Assembly: GCA_037179385.1 (NCBI GenBank)
Contig: CM074185.1
Coordinates: 54,439,000 to 54,502,999, forward strand
Source of the DNA: Holothuria scabra
Taxonomy: Eukaryota; Echinodermata; Holothuroidea; Aspidochirotida; Holothuriidae
Reading direction: 5' to 3'
Length of the DNA stretch: 64,000 nucleotides
The position numbers were made by a program, and so were the translations under genes. The notes beneath the pieces were generated by a model, which did not search any database, was not told the DNA's origin, and worked only from the letters and a program-made list of their open reading frames with translations. Numbering within the stretch: position 1 is the stretch's first letter; each line of letters starts with the position of its first letter. Shown here piece by piece: positions 45,523 to 58,000 of this stretch.

Positions 45523-47091
45523 GGACAGTAAGTACTGACATGACTCACTACGAAATACTTTACGATTCAAACCATTGAATCTATTTTTCGTTTTTGAGCT
45601 AACACATAAGAAATAGTATTGATAAAATATTCTCTATGTTATTAATTTATTGAATTTACACAAAACACGGTTATATCTCTGCTTCTATATTGCTCGATTT
45701 AGTGTTGTTTTATTAGCAAATGAATAGGACTAAACGTGTTTCTTTGTAAACTTTTGGCAAATCAAAGTTTGAAAAAGGCGTATGCTAGAAGCGAAATAAT
45801 AGAGTTAGCTGTCTGAAGTTTACTTATTCCACACTATTTTCACGTGCTTCATCTTCCTTAAAGCCTTCTTACTGGACCTAAATTTATACGAAATCAAATC
45901 AATACCGGTACTCTAAAAACAAACTGAGTAAAACTCACTCCAGACTGCCAGAGAGAGTATGATGAGTACTGACTCCTGGTTAGGAGAAAAAAAATTCACC
46001 CTGAATAGAGTGGAATACACTCGGATTATTTTGCACACATGGAATGAAATATCGTTCATTTTGGTTTGGAGAGAATTTTCACTCCATGTCGGGTGAAACT
46101 TTCTCTAGCTAGTAGTGATCCATCAGCTCACTCGTTGAGGAGTAAATCAGGTCATTACAAACAGGTTTACTCTCATATAGTAATCATTTAACACAATAAT
46201 AAAATGGACCTAAAATTCCGCATTGCTAAACTGTCTTTACAAGTTCCACGTAACGAGTATCCAAATGAGCAACGCTTCTTACGAAACTACACTCAAAATT
46301 GATTTATAAATTATTAATGGTGATAACACGAATCTAAGTATAGGCACTTAACTGCGAAAGTGACCCAAAAATTAATGGACTGATTTTTAACCCTTGAATA
46401 GTTCTTCCTTTCAGTCCTAAGTAGAAGAGTAAAAAAATCACTTTTCGAAATATACGTTAAAAGCCCTTTTTTGTTTGCATGGTATCGATTAACGCTACCA
46501 ATTATTACATAAATAGACTGGATGTATGATACGTCAGAGCACTGAATCACAGTAGAGCTGGAATTTCAAATGTCATTTTGACGACGGTTTTAATTCGGGA
46601 CACCAAAATTAATGGCTCGGCTCCAATGGCTTGTTATTGTAACCTTGGTGTTATATGAAAAATATCTTTGGGAAAATAAAAAGGAAGACATTGTTAAAAT
46701 GTATTATCGATGTGTTTACCACTTAGTAACGCTGTCTAAATCTGAAAATTGAAGTGCGACAGCTGACACCCCTACAAACAGACTCTTTTATAAACCCTTT
46801 TATAAGTTTCTTATGTATATCATGTAGAGTTATATGACGGAAAAAGAGTTGTTTGGACATCTCCCGGGTCGTCGTAGACTGGTAGATGGATTCTCTATTA
46901 GGCTCTTCTTCGACGAAATTCGGACAGATTAAAAAAAGCGTCGCGGAAAGTTTAATTTCACTTCCAGTGGGAAAAACAATAAAAGGAAGTTGTCCCAACC
47001 AGGGAGTTGCTAGAGAACTCCCTGCCCCAACTTAGTATCACATATTTGTGCCCTGAATCGACAATATCTTTCCCCTTTGTAAACAAATTAC
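45523..47091. other. Intergenic DNA, no gene supported
   Basis: AT-rich non-coding. A small inverted repeat CAGGGAGTT/AACTCCCTG with a 7-base loop lies at about 47000-47025, next to the TTAA MITE. The frames at 46314-46550 and 46723-46998 are unrecognised. Confidence 0.4.
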
Positions 47092-47397
47092 TTAAAGGCC
47101 CAGTTCTCTCACCCCAAACAGTGCCAATTCTCCTTACCTTCTTACTGAAGCCACTCCCACAATTGTTTGAAATTCATCCTCATCCAGAAACAATCTCAGT
47201 TTATTGCTTCAGGGTGAGTATATAAAAACTCAATTAATATAATCCAAACACTCTCAGTACCGTTCATGCAATGTAATATAAGCTTTGGCAACTCTGCATT
47301 GTTTGAATTAGCTGTCAATCAAAGAGCTGAGCCAGTTGAGAATTTAGGTACCCGGGTACCAAAATTGTAGTTTGGGGTGAGAGGTTTGGCCCTTTAA
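47092..47397. mobile_element. TTAA MITE, family A copy 3
   Basis: 306 bp bounded by TTAA. Left end AAGGCCCAGTTCTCTCACCC and right end GGGGTGAGAGGTTTGGCCCT are inverted repeats. The interior is collinear with 23185-23460 and inverted relative to 15169-15471. It is the best-preserved copy of the family in the window. Confidence 0.88.
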
Positions 47398-49214
47398 ACA
47401 TATCAACTAAGCTGGTAGGGGGATGCAATATGTGCAGATGTGACGCCACATGAAGAGTCGGTGAACGTTTAACATTTACGGAAATACCGATTGTACCGTA
47501 CATAATTTAAACAAGGGCTTTGGGTGTTGCTGATTTGGGAGTGTAGGATCCTCTTTTTCTACGGTGAAATATGCAGACTGTGTGCTTTTTATGGGGACCT
47601 GATGGGGTCCCTCTCACTTTTGGCATGTAAGTAACTATGAAACGGCGCATTGATGAGTGATAATTACAGGACTTCACGGTAGTTAAAAGATATCTTTGAA
47701 ATATAGTTTTAGAGTGAGGTGACTGTTTTGCTCAGGATCGTTTCGTGCTCATTGTAATATACTGCCCAATTACGGTTGTCCAGTTACTGAAATTAAGATT
47801 AAGTCATATTTCAGAACCAGTGTTGTAGTGCTCGAGAACGGCCACGAGACCGGTTTTTGCTGGTCTCGGTCTCGGACCCTTGCGGTCTCGAAAATTGTCC
47901 TGGTCTCGCTTCGAGACCGGCCAAAATTTTGTTGTGGTTTTTTTTGTTTTTTTAAATAAGATGAATAAGTTAATAAAAATTGAATATTACGTACATTGTA
48001 AGTTAGATAGATAACTTTACTGATGTATTTATTCATTTTTAGTGAGACCTTTTTGTTCACTGTTATTTTATGATAGGCATCAATAAATTTTTATCTTACC
48101 CCACCAGTGAAGTACCCAGATAGGGGCATTGGGCCATGCAACCCACTCCCTTCCTCACAAAAGGTAGCATATGTGGCACCAGACTGCAAAGAAGACACCA
48201 ACTTTTACAAAAAATTTCAAAAGGGAAAGGGGCTATTCCGTAGACTCGTTCCTCAGCCGGTAAAGACGTACTAGAAAGGAGCAGGGGAGTGGAGGATGTT
48301 CATTGCGGTCAACATTAGTTTTACATTTAGAGTGCAACAGGTGTAAGTAGTAAAACCATTTAAATTCGGGAGTTTAGACATTTACATACACAGTTGCATC
48401 AATTCAGCGGATCTTGAATTTAGCAAAGAGTTGCAGTAGGGAAACATTATCATTTTTTCCATTCCGTTGTAGTTTTCCCCCCTGAAGATTAAATACCATT
48501 TCATGTAATGTTATGGTACATTTTGTGGTAACTTTCTGTCCTCTAAGCAAGTTACTGGATTTTTATTATTGCAAAGAAAAGCTAAAAATAAAGACTATTT
48601 AGATACACTTTTAAAAGCACGATAACACAATTTTCGGCCATGTGAGGAGAAGACATTTCTCAAAATTTTCTTTTCTCTCCAGACCAACTGTTGGTGGCGC
48701 TCATCTTAGATAGTATTATATTTATGGTAGAATTACTTTTTTCGTGCATGAAAGTAAAAAACTGCCATGCTCCCGTGTCCTTACGCCCACCACTGATGCT
48801 CTTTTATTTTGGCTCCTAAGAGTATGCAAATTTAAAAACACATTTTTTACTTCGAATAGGTACCGGTAGCGTACATGGCATCTTGTTGCATGTAAAGACA
48901 CAAAATGTTAAGTTTTTCCCAATTAACCACCGCAATTTAACTTTCAGGACAATTCCTGTAAAATTAAAAATCTTGCATCATTTTGCATTTTAGCTCCTTG
49001 AAAAGGCCAAGAATTTTCAAAGGGGATGGGGAAATCCTCTCCCTTAGACCCCTCCTCTACCGGCAATCATTCAACATATTGCATGCCCCCCCCCCCCTTC
49101 AGAGAAAAATTGCTTACTTCACTGAACCTCACCTTACCTTTATTTTCCCGACAATGGTAAGCCGACCAAATAATTGCCTCAAGTTTTGTTCCTAATAAAG
49201 GGAAATAAAGTTCT
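47398..49214. other. Intergenic DNA with hAT-type fragments
   Basis: 47818 starts with CAGTGTTGTAGTGCTCGAG, a hAT-like left end, followed to about 47930 by GGTCTCG repeats like those at 2050-2160; no right end was found. An inverted copy of the palindromic module lies at 48661-48713, and 48781-48796 reads TTACGCCCACCACTG, a hAT-type right terminus. The pair may delimit a damaged element, but the flanking 8-mers do not match. No gene is seen. Confidence 0.45.
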
Positions 49215-49473
49215 TTAACCCTTTACCGTTGTTTGGGTCCTTTTGGACCCATGCGGAGAGCTCGGCTGTCGCCCATCTTAACTGTTTCACGCGGAGCTCG
49301 AAACTGCGAGTAGCTTCCCGAAAATTCGGCCACAACAACGAGTTAGACAATAGTTTAAGGTCACGGGGTCAATGGCCTACGGAAGCCGATGCGGGGCGGG
49401 CTAAGTCCGCTTTTCCGCCCACTCCCGAGGTGCGCAAGTATGCCCCGATCGGAGCACAACGGTAAAGGGTTAA
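49215..49473. mobile_element. piggyBac-like TTAA MITE, family B copy 1
   Basis: 259 bp including flanking TTAA. The inverted ends CCCTTTACCGTTGT and ACAACGGTAAAGGG sit directly against TTAA, and CCCTTT next to TTAA is the classical piggyBac terminus. The interior is unusually GC-rich for this window (GGTCCTTTTGGACC palindrome, GCGGAGCTCG, GATCGGGGC-type words). ORFs over it on both strands are by-products. Confidence 0.9.
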
Positions 49474-49667
49474 TACAAAATCCCCCCAAAACTGGGTCTT
49501 CAATGGGAACCTGGTTACTTTCGCATACTCTTTTCTTTCCAATTCCCTTTCGCCTTTTGAGAGCTTTGTGTTGCTTACCCTCCTTTGTGTCTGGTAACTT
49601 GGCTTCGAATTGTCGCATCTAAATCAACCCTAAATTTAGGCACAGATTCGTATTTTGATAGACGATT

Positions 49668-51402
49668 CACTAGCGTAGGTAGAGGGGGGAGGCAGGGGGC
49701 ATAGTGCCCCCGCCCAGAAATTTTGAGGACGTGATGGCCGAAGTGAAAAAATTGAAGGAGTGCAAAAAAAAAAAAAAAAAATCCAGTGAGAAGAAGAAGA
49801 AAGGGATGTGCACAGCGATAGTCCCTCGATCCCTAAAGGCGTTTAAGCTAAAGATATCTGTAGAGGATAGGGAGAGGTGTATTTTGACCTACTGCCAGAT
49901 ATATTTCTATCATCGAATAGTACAAATGGTTCTCAACATGTCACAATATATGCAAAGCTTTGACAAACTACCAAAATTTTCGGCCGCTCCGCGCGCTTTT
50001 AACCTCACCTGGTACTTAATGACAATGGGAGAGAGCATGCATTTGGACCACCAACATAACTCTCACCTTCAGAAAGGGTGGCACTTTGCTCATATGCAGG
50101 GCATATTTTCCAATTGAAACCCCTAAGTTCTCAATTTTCCTCACTAAAGGACCCAAATTTTCTTAGAAAATTCCAACTTTCTATAAATATTTTCAAATAT
50201 TATAAATATCTCTTAAAAAGAGCGAAAATTTCAACGCGCTTTGCTCGTCGCAAATTATTCCTGCCCCCTACAGCATTCTTTTGGCGTTAAATTGCCTTTT
50301 TCAGGGTTCTAAATTGCTGTCCCTCCCCGTCGGGGAGGTTTCCCTCCATGTTGGGCAAAACCTGGTGCCATCCAGGCTTCAAACGTACCATGCATATGTA
50401 TATCCGGAACTTTCCGGTCCAAGTTGGTGGGTTAAAATGTTCCACTCGTAGCAAAGTCGAACCCTCCTACTGTGAAAGTTACATATGGGCATGAAACTGT
50501 TCGGGATTGTTAAATTACGTCAACCAGTTTTTATAAGACTCTAAGAATGCCATAATGCCATAACTACGGAGCCTTTCAATGAATCATATGGATGGTTTTG
50601 TTATCAATGTTTTGACTCTAATGAAAACAAGTTCAATTACTCAGCTCAAAATAAATGTTTACGCCACCCACTAGCATTATCAAGGCCCTTGGGCGTCCCC
50701 AGGTGTGCGCAAGGGGGCACTTGCCCCCCCCCGGAAAACAAAAAAAAAAACAAAAAAACAAAAAATGAAAAAAAAAAAAAACTATAAAAATCAAAGCAAA
50801 AACCCGAACAAAACGTGTTTTCCAAGTTTCGATCCGAAAAATTGGCCATTTCCAGCGATCTGGGAGGCATTTTGGGCTGAAATTTTCGCATGCTTTGTGT
50901 CAATTCAAGGTGACTTGGAGGTTTTGCCCCCTAGAAGTCCCCCCTGACTTTTTTCTGCCGACGCCCATGATCAAGGGTGGAAATTTACATGAATGTGTAA
51001 TGGCTGGGTAAAGAGATATCTTTCCTACTGCCTACGTGGTCTACTTTGAAGTTTTTCATCACTTTCCTCTCTAGCTTCGAAGTAGGCCTATAGTTGACCT
51101 TTCTTCATCTCACAAAAATTGTGTAGGCCTAGTTTCTTCGCGAAAAAAGTAATTATACTAACGCAGGTGAGAGGCTCAAAAAGATGAAGAAGTACCAAAA
51201 TTTCGCATATGAGCCCCCTTCTAAGAGCAAAATTTTTTCAAAGGACACCCTCAACTTAGACCCCTCTCTCAGGACGTCGGGCCATCTGCACTACCCATCG
51301 TAAAGATCCTGAATACAACACTAATCCCTCCGGACGGCGGTCAAGAATGGGGACGATGAGTCCACTTTGCCCCCTCACACCAAAAACCTGACTACGCCCC
51401 TG
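49668..51402. mobile_element. 1.7 kb hAT-type element with a nested copy
   Basis: It starts CACTAGCGTAGGTAGAGGGG and ends CCTGACTACGCCCCTG. The flanking 8-mers are AGACGATT (49660-49667) and AGGCGATT (51403-51410), 7 of 8 matching. It has partial palindromic-module sequence (AAAATTTTCGGCCGCTCCGC near 49974) and contains a smaller element at 50687-50969. A 17-A run at 49766 creates a Lys-rich ORF. No transposase. The ends are more diverged than those of the other hAT-type elements, so the pairing is likely rather than certain. Confidence 0.7.
50687..50969. mobile_element. 283-bp hAT-type MITE, nested
   Basis: Left end CCTTGGGCGTCC and right end GCCGACGCCCATG, flanked by ATCAAGGC (50679-50686) and ATCAAGGG (50970-50977), 7 of 8 matching. 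The left end leads into AAGGGGGCACTTGCCCCCC and an A-rich run. It shares the GGGCGTC terminus with the 7311/44723 family. Confidence 0.8.
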
Positions 51403-51622
51403 AGGCGATTCCTACCATCTGGAGCTTTATGGAAAGCCCAAAATTTCTGAATCCACCCCATGGTGACTTGTTAAACAGTGCATGTGAAGACTGGTCTTAA
51501 ACTTTTTTAAAAAAAGGCATACATCTGTGGAGTGCCATTTTTGGCCATATATACAAATTTGAGCCTAAAATAAGGATTACTCAAGAGACAGATCCATAAA
51601 ATCATGAACGAACATTTTAAGC

Positions 51623-51882
51623 TTAACCCTTTTACCGTTGTGCTCCGATCGGGGCATATTTGCGCGCCTCGGGATTGGGAGGAAAAGCGGACGTGGCCCG
51701 CCCCGCATCGGCTTCCGTAGGCCATTGACCCCGTGACCTTAAACTATTGTCTCTCTCGCTGCTGTGGCCGAATTTTCGGGTAGCTACTCGCAGTTTCGAG
51801 CTCCGCGTGAAACAGTAAAGATGGGTGACAGCCGAGCTCTCCGCATGGGTCCAAAAGGACCCAAACAACGGCAAAGGGTTAA
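51623..51882. mobile_element. piggyBac-like TTAA MITE, family B copy 2
   Basis: 260 bp including TTAA, in opposite orientation to 49215-49473 and very similar throughout. The left end CCCTTTTACCGTTGT has one extra T, and the right end reads AACGGCAAAGGG. It is a near-identical inverted pair 2.4 kb apart. Confidence 0.9.
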
Positions 51883-52073
51883 TATTCAGACAGACCTCCA
51901 TTGTAACTTTAAGTTTAAGGTTACACACTGTCTTGAATACTTTTTACTTTGTTACAATTGTTAAACCCATATTGTGGCCTGAGCTCAATAATCTAGGACA
52001 ATGAAGGTTTCAACTTATACAAGTACTGGAATTTTCCACTTACGTGTGATAAGATCAGTGGATTTTGTTAAGA
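51883..52073. other. Boundary before the satellite
   Basis: Ordinary AT-rich non-coding sequence. Base composition changes abruptly at about 52074. Confidence 0.5.
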
Positions 52074-55000
52074 GGGTGTGGTTGGGTTTGGTTGGGTTCT
52101 TTTTTTTGGGGGGGGGGGGCTTGGTTGGGTTTTGCTGGCTTCTTTGGGTTTAAAAGAGTAGGTTTTGTTGGTTGCATTTGGTTGGGTTTTGTTGGGTGGG
52201 TTTGGTTGGGTTTCGTTGGATGGGTTTGGGTGGGTTTGGTTGGGTGTTGTTGAGTATTGTTGGGTGAGTTTGGTTGGGTTTTGTTGGTTGTATTTGAGAG
52301 GGGTTTCGTTGGGTGGGATTGTTTAGGTTTATTTTGGTTTTTGGGGTTAGTTTGGTTTGGTTTTTGTTGAGTTTTGTTTGGTAGGAATGGTTGGGTTTTG
52401 TTGGTTTTTGGGGTGGGTTTGGTTGGGTTTTGTTTGGTGGGTTTGGTTGGGTTTTGTTCGGGTTTTTAATGGTATTGGTTGGGTTTTGTTGGAAGGATTT
52501 CATTGGGTTTTAACGAGTGGTTTTTGTTGGGATGGGTTGGGTTCCTTGAGTGGCTTTGGTTGGGTTTTGTTGGGTTTTGTTGGGTCTTTTTGGGTTGGTT
52601 TGGTTGGATTTTTTTAAAAATTATGTTGGGTGGTTTTTGTTGGGTTTTGTTCGGTGTGTTTGGTTGGATTTTCTTGGGTTTCTTTCGATGGGATGTGTTG
52701 GGTTTTGTTGAGTGGGTTTTGTTGGTTTTTGTTGGGTGGATTTGGTTGGGTTTCTTTGGGTGAGTTTGCTTTCGTTTTGTTGGGTTTGTTTGGTTCAGTT
52801 TTTTGGGGTGGGTTTATTGGGTTTTGTTGGTTTTTGTTGGGTTGGTTTGGTTGGGATTTATTGGGTTTTGTTGGGTTTGTTGGGTCGGTTTGATTGGATT
52901 TTGTTGGGTTTCTTTGAGTGGCTTTGGTTGGGCTATATTAGATATTGGTGGGTGAGATTGGTTGGTTTTTGATTAGTTTCTTTGGGTGGGTTTGGTTGCG
53001 ATTTGTTTGGTGGGTTTTGTTTAGTGAGTGTGGTTGGGTTTTGTTGGGTGGGCTTGATTGGGTTTTGTTGGGTTTTAATGGGTGGATTTTGTTTGGGTTC
53101 TGTTGGGTTTTGTTGAGTGAGTTTGGTTGGGTTTTGATTAGTTTCTTTGGATGGGTTTGGTTGGGTTTTGTTCGGTTAAGTTAGGTGATTGTGGTTGATT
53201 TTAATTAGGTTTCCTTGGCTGGGTTTGATTGGGATTTGTTTGATGGGTTTTGTTTAGTGGGTTTGGATTGGTTTGGTTTTGTTGGCTGGGCTTGATTCAG
53301 TTTTGTTGGGCTTTGATAGGTGGGTTTGGTTGGGTTTTGTTGTTTGGGTTTTGTTGGGGTTTGTTAAGTGAGTTTGGGTGGGTTCATTGGGTGAGTTTGG
53401 TTGGGTTTTGTTGGGTGGGTTTTGTTGAGTTTTGCTGGGTTTGGTTGGGCTTTATTAGGTCTGTTGGGTGGAATTGGTTGGGTTTTGTTGGTTTGTGGGG
53501 GGTGGGTGTAGATAGCTTTTGTTGTTTGGGTTCTGTTGGCTTTTGTTGAGTGAGTTTGGTTGGGTTTCCTTGGGCGAGTTTGACTGGGTTTTGTTGAGTG
53601 GATTTTGTTGGTTTTTGCTGGTCGTCGTTGGTTGGGTTTCTTTGTGTGGGTTTGGTTGGGGTATTGGATTTTGTTGGGTGGGTTTGGTTTGGTTTTGTTC
53701 TGTTTTTTAGGTGAGTTTGGTTGTGTTTTGTTAGGTTTCCTTGGGTGGGTTTGGTTGAGATTTGTTGGATGGGATTTGTTGGGTGGGTTTGCTTGGGATT
53801 GTTGGGTTTCTTTAGGTTGGTTTGGTTGGGTCTTTGGTTGAGTATTTTTGGGTGAGTTTGGTTTGGTTGGTTTTTGTTTGGTTTCTTTTGATGGGATATG
53901 TTTGGTTTTGTTGAGTGGGTTTTGTTGGTGTTAGTTGGGTGGGTTTCGTTGGGTTTTGTTGTTTGGGTTCTGTTGGCTTTTGTTGGGTGCATTAGGTTGG
54001 GTTTCCTTGGGTTAGTTTGATTGGGTTTTGTTGAGAGGGTTTTGTTGGGTTTCTTTGGTTGAGTTTGCTTTCGTTTTATTGGGTTAGTTTGGTTCGGATT
54101 TTTGGGGTGAGTTTGGTTAGGTTTTGTTGGTTTTTGTCGGGTGGGTTTGGTTGGGATTTATTGGGTTTGCTTGGTGGGTTTGGTTGGGTTTTGTTGGGTT
54201 TGTTTGGTGGGTTTGGTTGGGCTTTATTAGGTTTTGTTAGGTGGGATTGGTAGGGTTTTGATTAGTTTCTTTGGTTGGGTTTGGTTGGGTTTTCTTCGGT
54301 TTAGTTAGGTGATCATGGTTGTTGTTAGTTAGGTTTCCTTGTCTGTGCTTGATTGGGATTTGTTTGATGGGTTTTGTTTAGTAGGTTTGGTTTGGTTTTG
54401 TTGAATGGGCTTGATTCAGTTTTGTTTGGTTTTGATGGGTGGATTTGGTTGGGTTTTGTTGTTTGGGTTTTGTTGAGTGAGTTTGGTTGGGTTTTTTGGG
54501 TGAGTTTGGTTGGGTTTTGTGGAGTTTTGTTGGGCTTTGTTGGTTGAGTTTCTTTGTGTGGGTTTGGTTGGGCTTTATTAGGTTTCTTGGGTGGGATTGG
54601 TAGGGTTTTGTTGGGTTTCTTGGGGTGGGTTTGGATAGCTTTTGTTGTTTGGGTTCTGTTGGCTTTTGTTGAGTGAGTTTGGTTAGGTTTCCTTGGGTGA
54701 GTTTGATTGGATTTTGTTGAGTGGATTTGGTTGGGTTTCTTTGTCTGGGTTTGGTTGGGTTTTATTAGGCTTGTTGGGTGGGATTTGTTAGGTTTTGTTT
54801 AGTGGATTTTGTTGGGTTTTGCTGGGCGTTGTTGGTTTGGTTTTGTTGAGTAGGTTTTTGTTGGTGTTAGTTGGGTGGGTTTGGTTGGGTTTTGTTGTTT
54901 GGGTTTTGTTGGCTTTTTTTGGGTGCATTTAGCTGGGTTTCCTTGGGTGAGTTTGATTGGGTTTTGTTGAGTCGGTGTTTTTAGTTTTGCTGGGCATTGG

Positions 55001-58000
55001 TTGGGTTTCTTTGTGTGGGTTTGGTTGGGCTATTCGGTTTTGTTGGGTGGGTTTGGTTTGGTTTTATTCTGTCTTTTAGGTGAGTGTGGTTGGTTTTGTA
55101 AGGTTTCCTTGGGTGGGTTTTAGTTGGAATTTGTTCGGTTTTGTAAGGTGAGTGTGGTTGGGTTTTGTTAGGTTTCCTTGGATGGATTTGGTTGTGATTT
55201 GTTGGAATGAATTTGTTGGGTTTTGTTGGGCTGGTTTGGTTGGGATTGTTGGACGGGTTTGATTAGTTTTTGTTGGGTTTTGTTGGGTGCGTTTGGTTGG
55301 GGTTTGTTGTTTGGGTTTCTTTCGGTGGGTGTGGTTGGGTTTTGTTGGGTTTTGTTGAGTTTTGTTGGATGGGTTTGATTGGGTTTTGTTGGCTTTTGGG
55401 GGGTTGGTTTAGTTGGGTTCTTTGTTGAGTATTATTGGGTGGGTTTGGTTTTCTTTAGATGGTTGGGTTTCTTTAGATGGGATGTGTTTGGTTTTGTTGA
55501 GTGGGTTTTGTTGGTGTTAGTTGGGTGGGTTTGGTTGGGTTTCTTTTGGTAGGTTTGGTTGGGTTTTGTTGGGTTGGTTTCGTTGGGTTTTGTTGGGTTT
55601 CCTCTTTGGATGGTATTGGTTGGGTTTTTTGAATGGGTTTTGTTGGGTGCGTTTGGCTGGGTCTCCTAGTTGGGTTTGGTTGGGCTTTGTTAGGTTTTGC
55701 TGGGTGGGTTTTGTTGGGTTTCTTGTTTGGAAGGGATTGGTTGGGTTTTGTTGAACGGGTTTTGTTGGGTGCGTTTGGTTGGGTTTCCTAGTTGGGTTTG
55801 GTTGGGCTGCATTGGGTTTTGTTGGTTGGGCTTGGTTGGGCTTTCATTATTTTTTTTTCGGCGGGTGGGGGGGGAGGTGGGTTTGGTTGGGTTTTGTTGG
55901 GCTTTGTTAGGTGAGTCTGGTTGGGTTTTGTTAGGTATCCTCGGATGGGTTTGGTTAGGATTTATTGGATGGGTTTTGTAGGGTTTTGTTTTGTTAGTTT
56001 GGTTGGCTTTGGTTGGGTTTTGTTGGGTGGGTTTGGCTGGGTTCCGCTGTTTGGGTTCTTTCGCTTTTTGTTGGGTGAGTTTGGTTGGGTTTCCTTGGGT
56101 GAGTTTGAATGGGTTTTGTTGGGTGCGTTTGGCTGGGTCTCCTAGTTGGATTTGGTTTGGCTTTGTTAGGTTTTGCTGGGTGGGTTTTGTTGGGTTTCTT
56201 GTTTGGAAGGGATTGGTTGGGTTTTGTTGAATGGGTTTTGTTGGGTGCGTTTGGTTGGGTTTCCTAGTTGGGTTTGGTTGGGCTGCATTGGGTTTTGTTG
56301 GTTGGGCTTGGTTGGGCTTTCATTAGTTTTTTTTTTCGGCGGGTGGGGGGGGGGAGGTGGGTTTGGTTGGGTTTTGTTGGGCTTTCTTAGGTGAGTCTGG
56401 TTGGGTTTTGCTAGGTATCCTCGGATGGGTTTGGTTAGGATTTATTAGATGGGTTTTGTAGGGTTTTGTTTTGTTAGTTTGGTTGGCTTTGGTTGGGTTT
56501 TGTTGGGTGGGTTTGGTTGGGTTCCGCTGTTTGGGTTCTTTCGCTTTTTGTTGGGTGAGTTTGGTTGCGTTTCCTTGGGTGAGTTTGATTGGGTTTTGTT
56601 GAGTGGGTTTTGTTGAGTTTTGCTAGGTTTTGTTGGTTGGGTTTCTTTGTGTGGGTTTGGTGAGGCTATTAGGTTTTGTTGAGTGGGTTTGGTTTGGTTT
56701 CGTTCGGTTTTTTAGGTGAGTGTGGTTGGGTTTTGTTAGGTTTCCTTGGTTGGGTTTCGTTGGATTCTGTTGGGTTTCTTTGGATGGGTTTGGTTTTTTT
56801 TTTGTTGGGTTGCTTGGGTTTTGTTGAGTGGGTTTCGTTGGGTTTTGTTGCTTGGGTTTTGTTTGGTTTCTTTGTGTTGGTTTCGTTGGGCATTATTAGG
56901 TTTTGTTGGGTGGGTTTGGTTAAGTTTCGATAAGTTTCTTTGAGTGGGTTGGGTTAGGTTTTGTTCGATTTTGTTAGGTGAGTGTGGTTGGGTTTTGTTA
57001 GGTTTCTTTAGGTGGGTTTGAATGGGACTTGTTGGGTTTTGTTGGGGGTTTTTGGTTGGGTTTTTTTTTTTGGGGGGGGGGGGGGCTTTGGTTGGGTTTC
57101 GTTGGGCTTCTTTCAGTGGGGTTGGTTGGGTTTGTTTGGGTTGTGTTGGTTGAATTTTGGTTTGGTTGTGTTGGTTTCTTTAAGTTGGTTTGGTTGGGTT
57201 TTGTTGAGTATTGTTTTGCGGGTGTGGTTGGGTTTTGTTGGGTGGGTTTTGTTGGTTTTTGTTGGATGGATTTCGTTGGGTTTCTTTGGATAGGTTTGGT
57301 TGTATTTTGTTTGGTCGGTTTCGCTGGTTTTTGTTAAGTTTCTTTCGATGGAATTGGTTGGGTTTTGTTGAGTGGGTCTTGTTGGGTTTTGTTGCTTGGG
57401 TTTGGTTTGGTTTCTTTGAAGGGATTTGGTTGGGCTTTATTAGGTTTCGTTGGGTGGGTTTGGTTAATTTTCGATAAGTTTCTTTGGGTGAGTTTGGTTG
57501 GGTTTTTCGGTTTTGTTAGGTGAGTGTGGTTGGGTTGTATTAGATTTTCTTGGGTGGTTTTGGTTGGGATTTTTTGGATGGGTTTGCTTGGGTTTTGTTG
57601 GGTGGGTTTGATTGGGTTTTGTTGGTGGGTTTAGTTGGGTTCTGTTGGGTGGGTTTCGTTTGGTTTTGTAAGGGGGGTTTCTTTTGGTGGGTGTGGTTGG
57701 GTTTTGTTGGATGGGTTTGGTTGGGTTTTGTTGGTATTTGTTGGTATTTGTTGGGTGTGTTGAGTATTGTTGGGTAAGTTTGGTAGTGTTTTGTTGGGTT
57801 TCTTTAGATGGGATGTGTTGGGTTTTGTTTAGTGGCTTTTGTTGGATTTTATTGAATTTCTTTTTGTGGGTTTGTTGGGGCTTTATTAGGTTTTGTTGGA
57901 TGGGATTGTTTCGGTTTCGATTAGTTTCTTTGGGTGGGTGTGGTTGGGTTTTGATAGGTTTCCTTGGGTGGGTTTGGTTGGGATTTGTTTCATGGGTTTG

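Noticed and set aside
47000..47025. 9-bp stem hairpin (CAGGGAGTT/AACTCCCTG) as a terminator
   Set aside because: Short, no T run, and no neighbouring gene.
49704..50117. 137-codon plus-strand ORF with a Lys-rich segment
   Set aside because: The Lys run comes from a 17-A tract and the frame lies within a hAT-type element; no domain.
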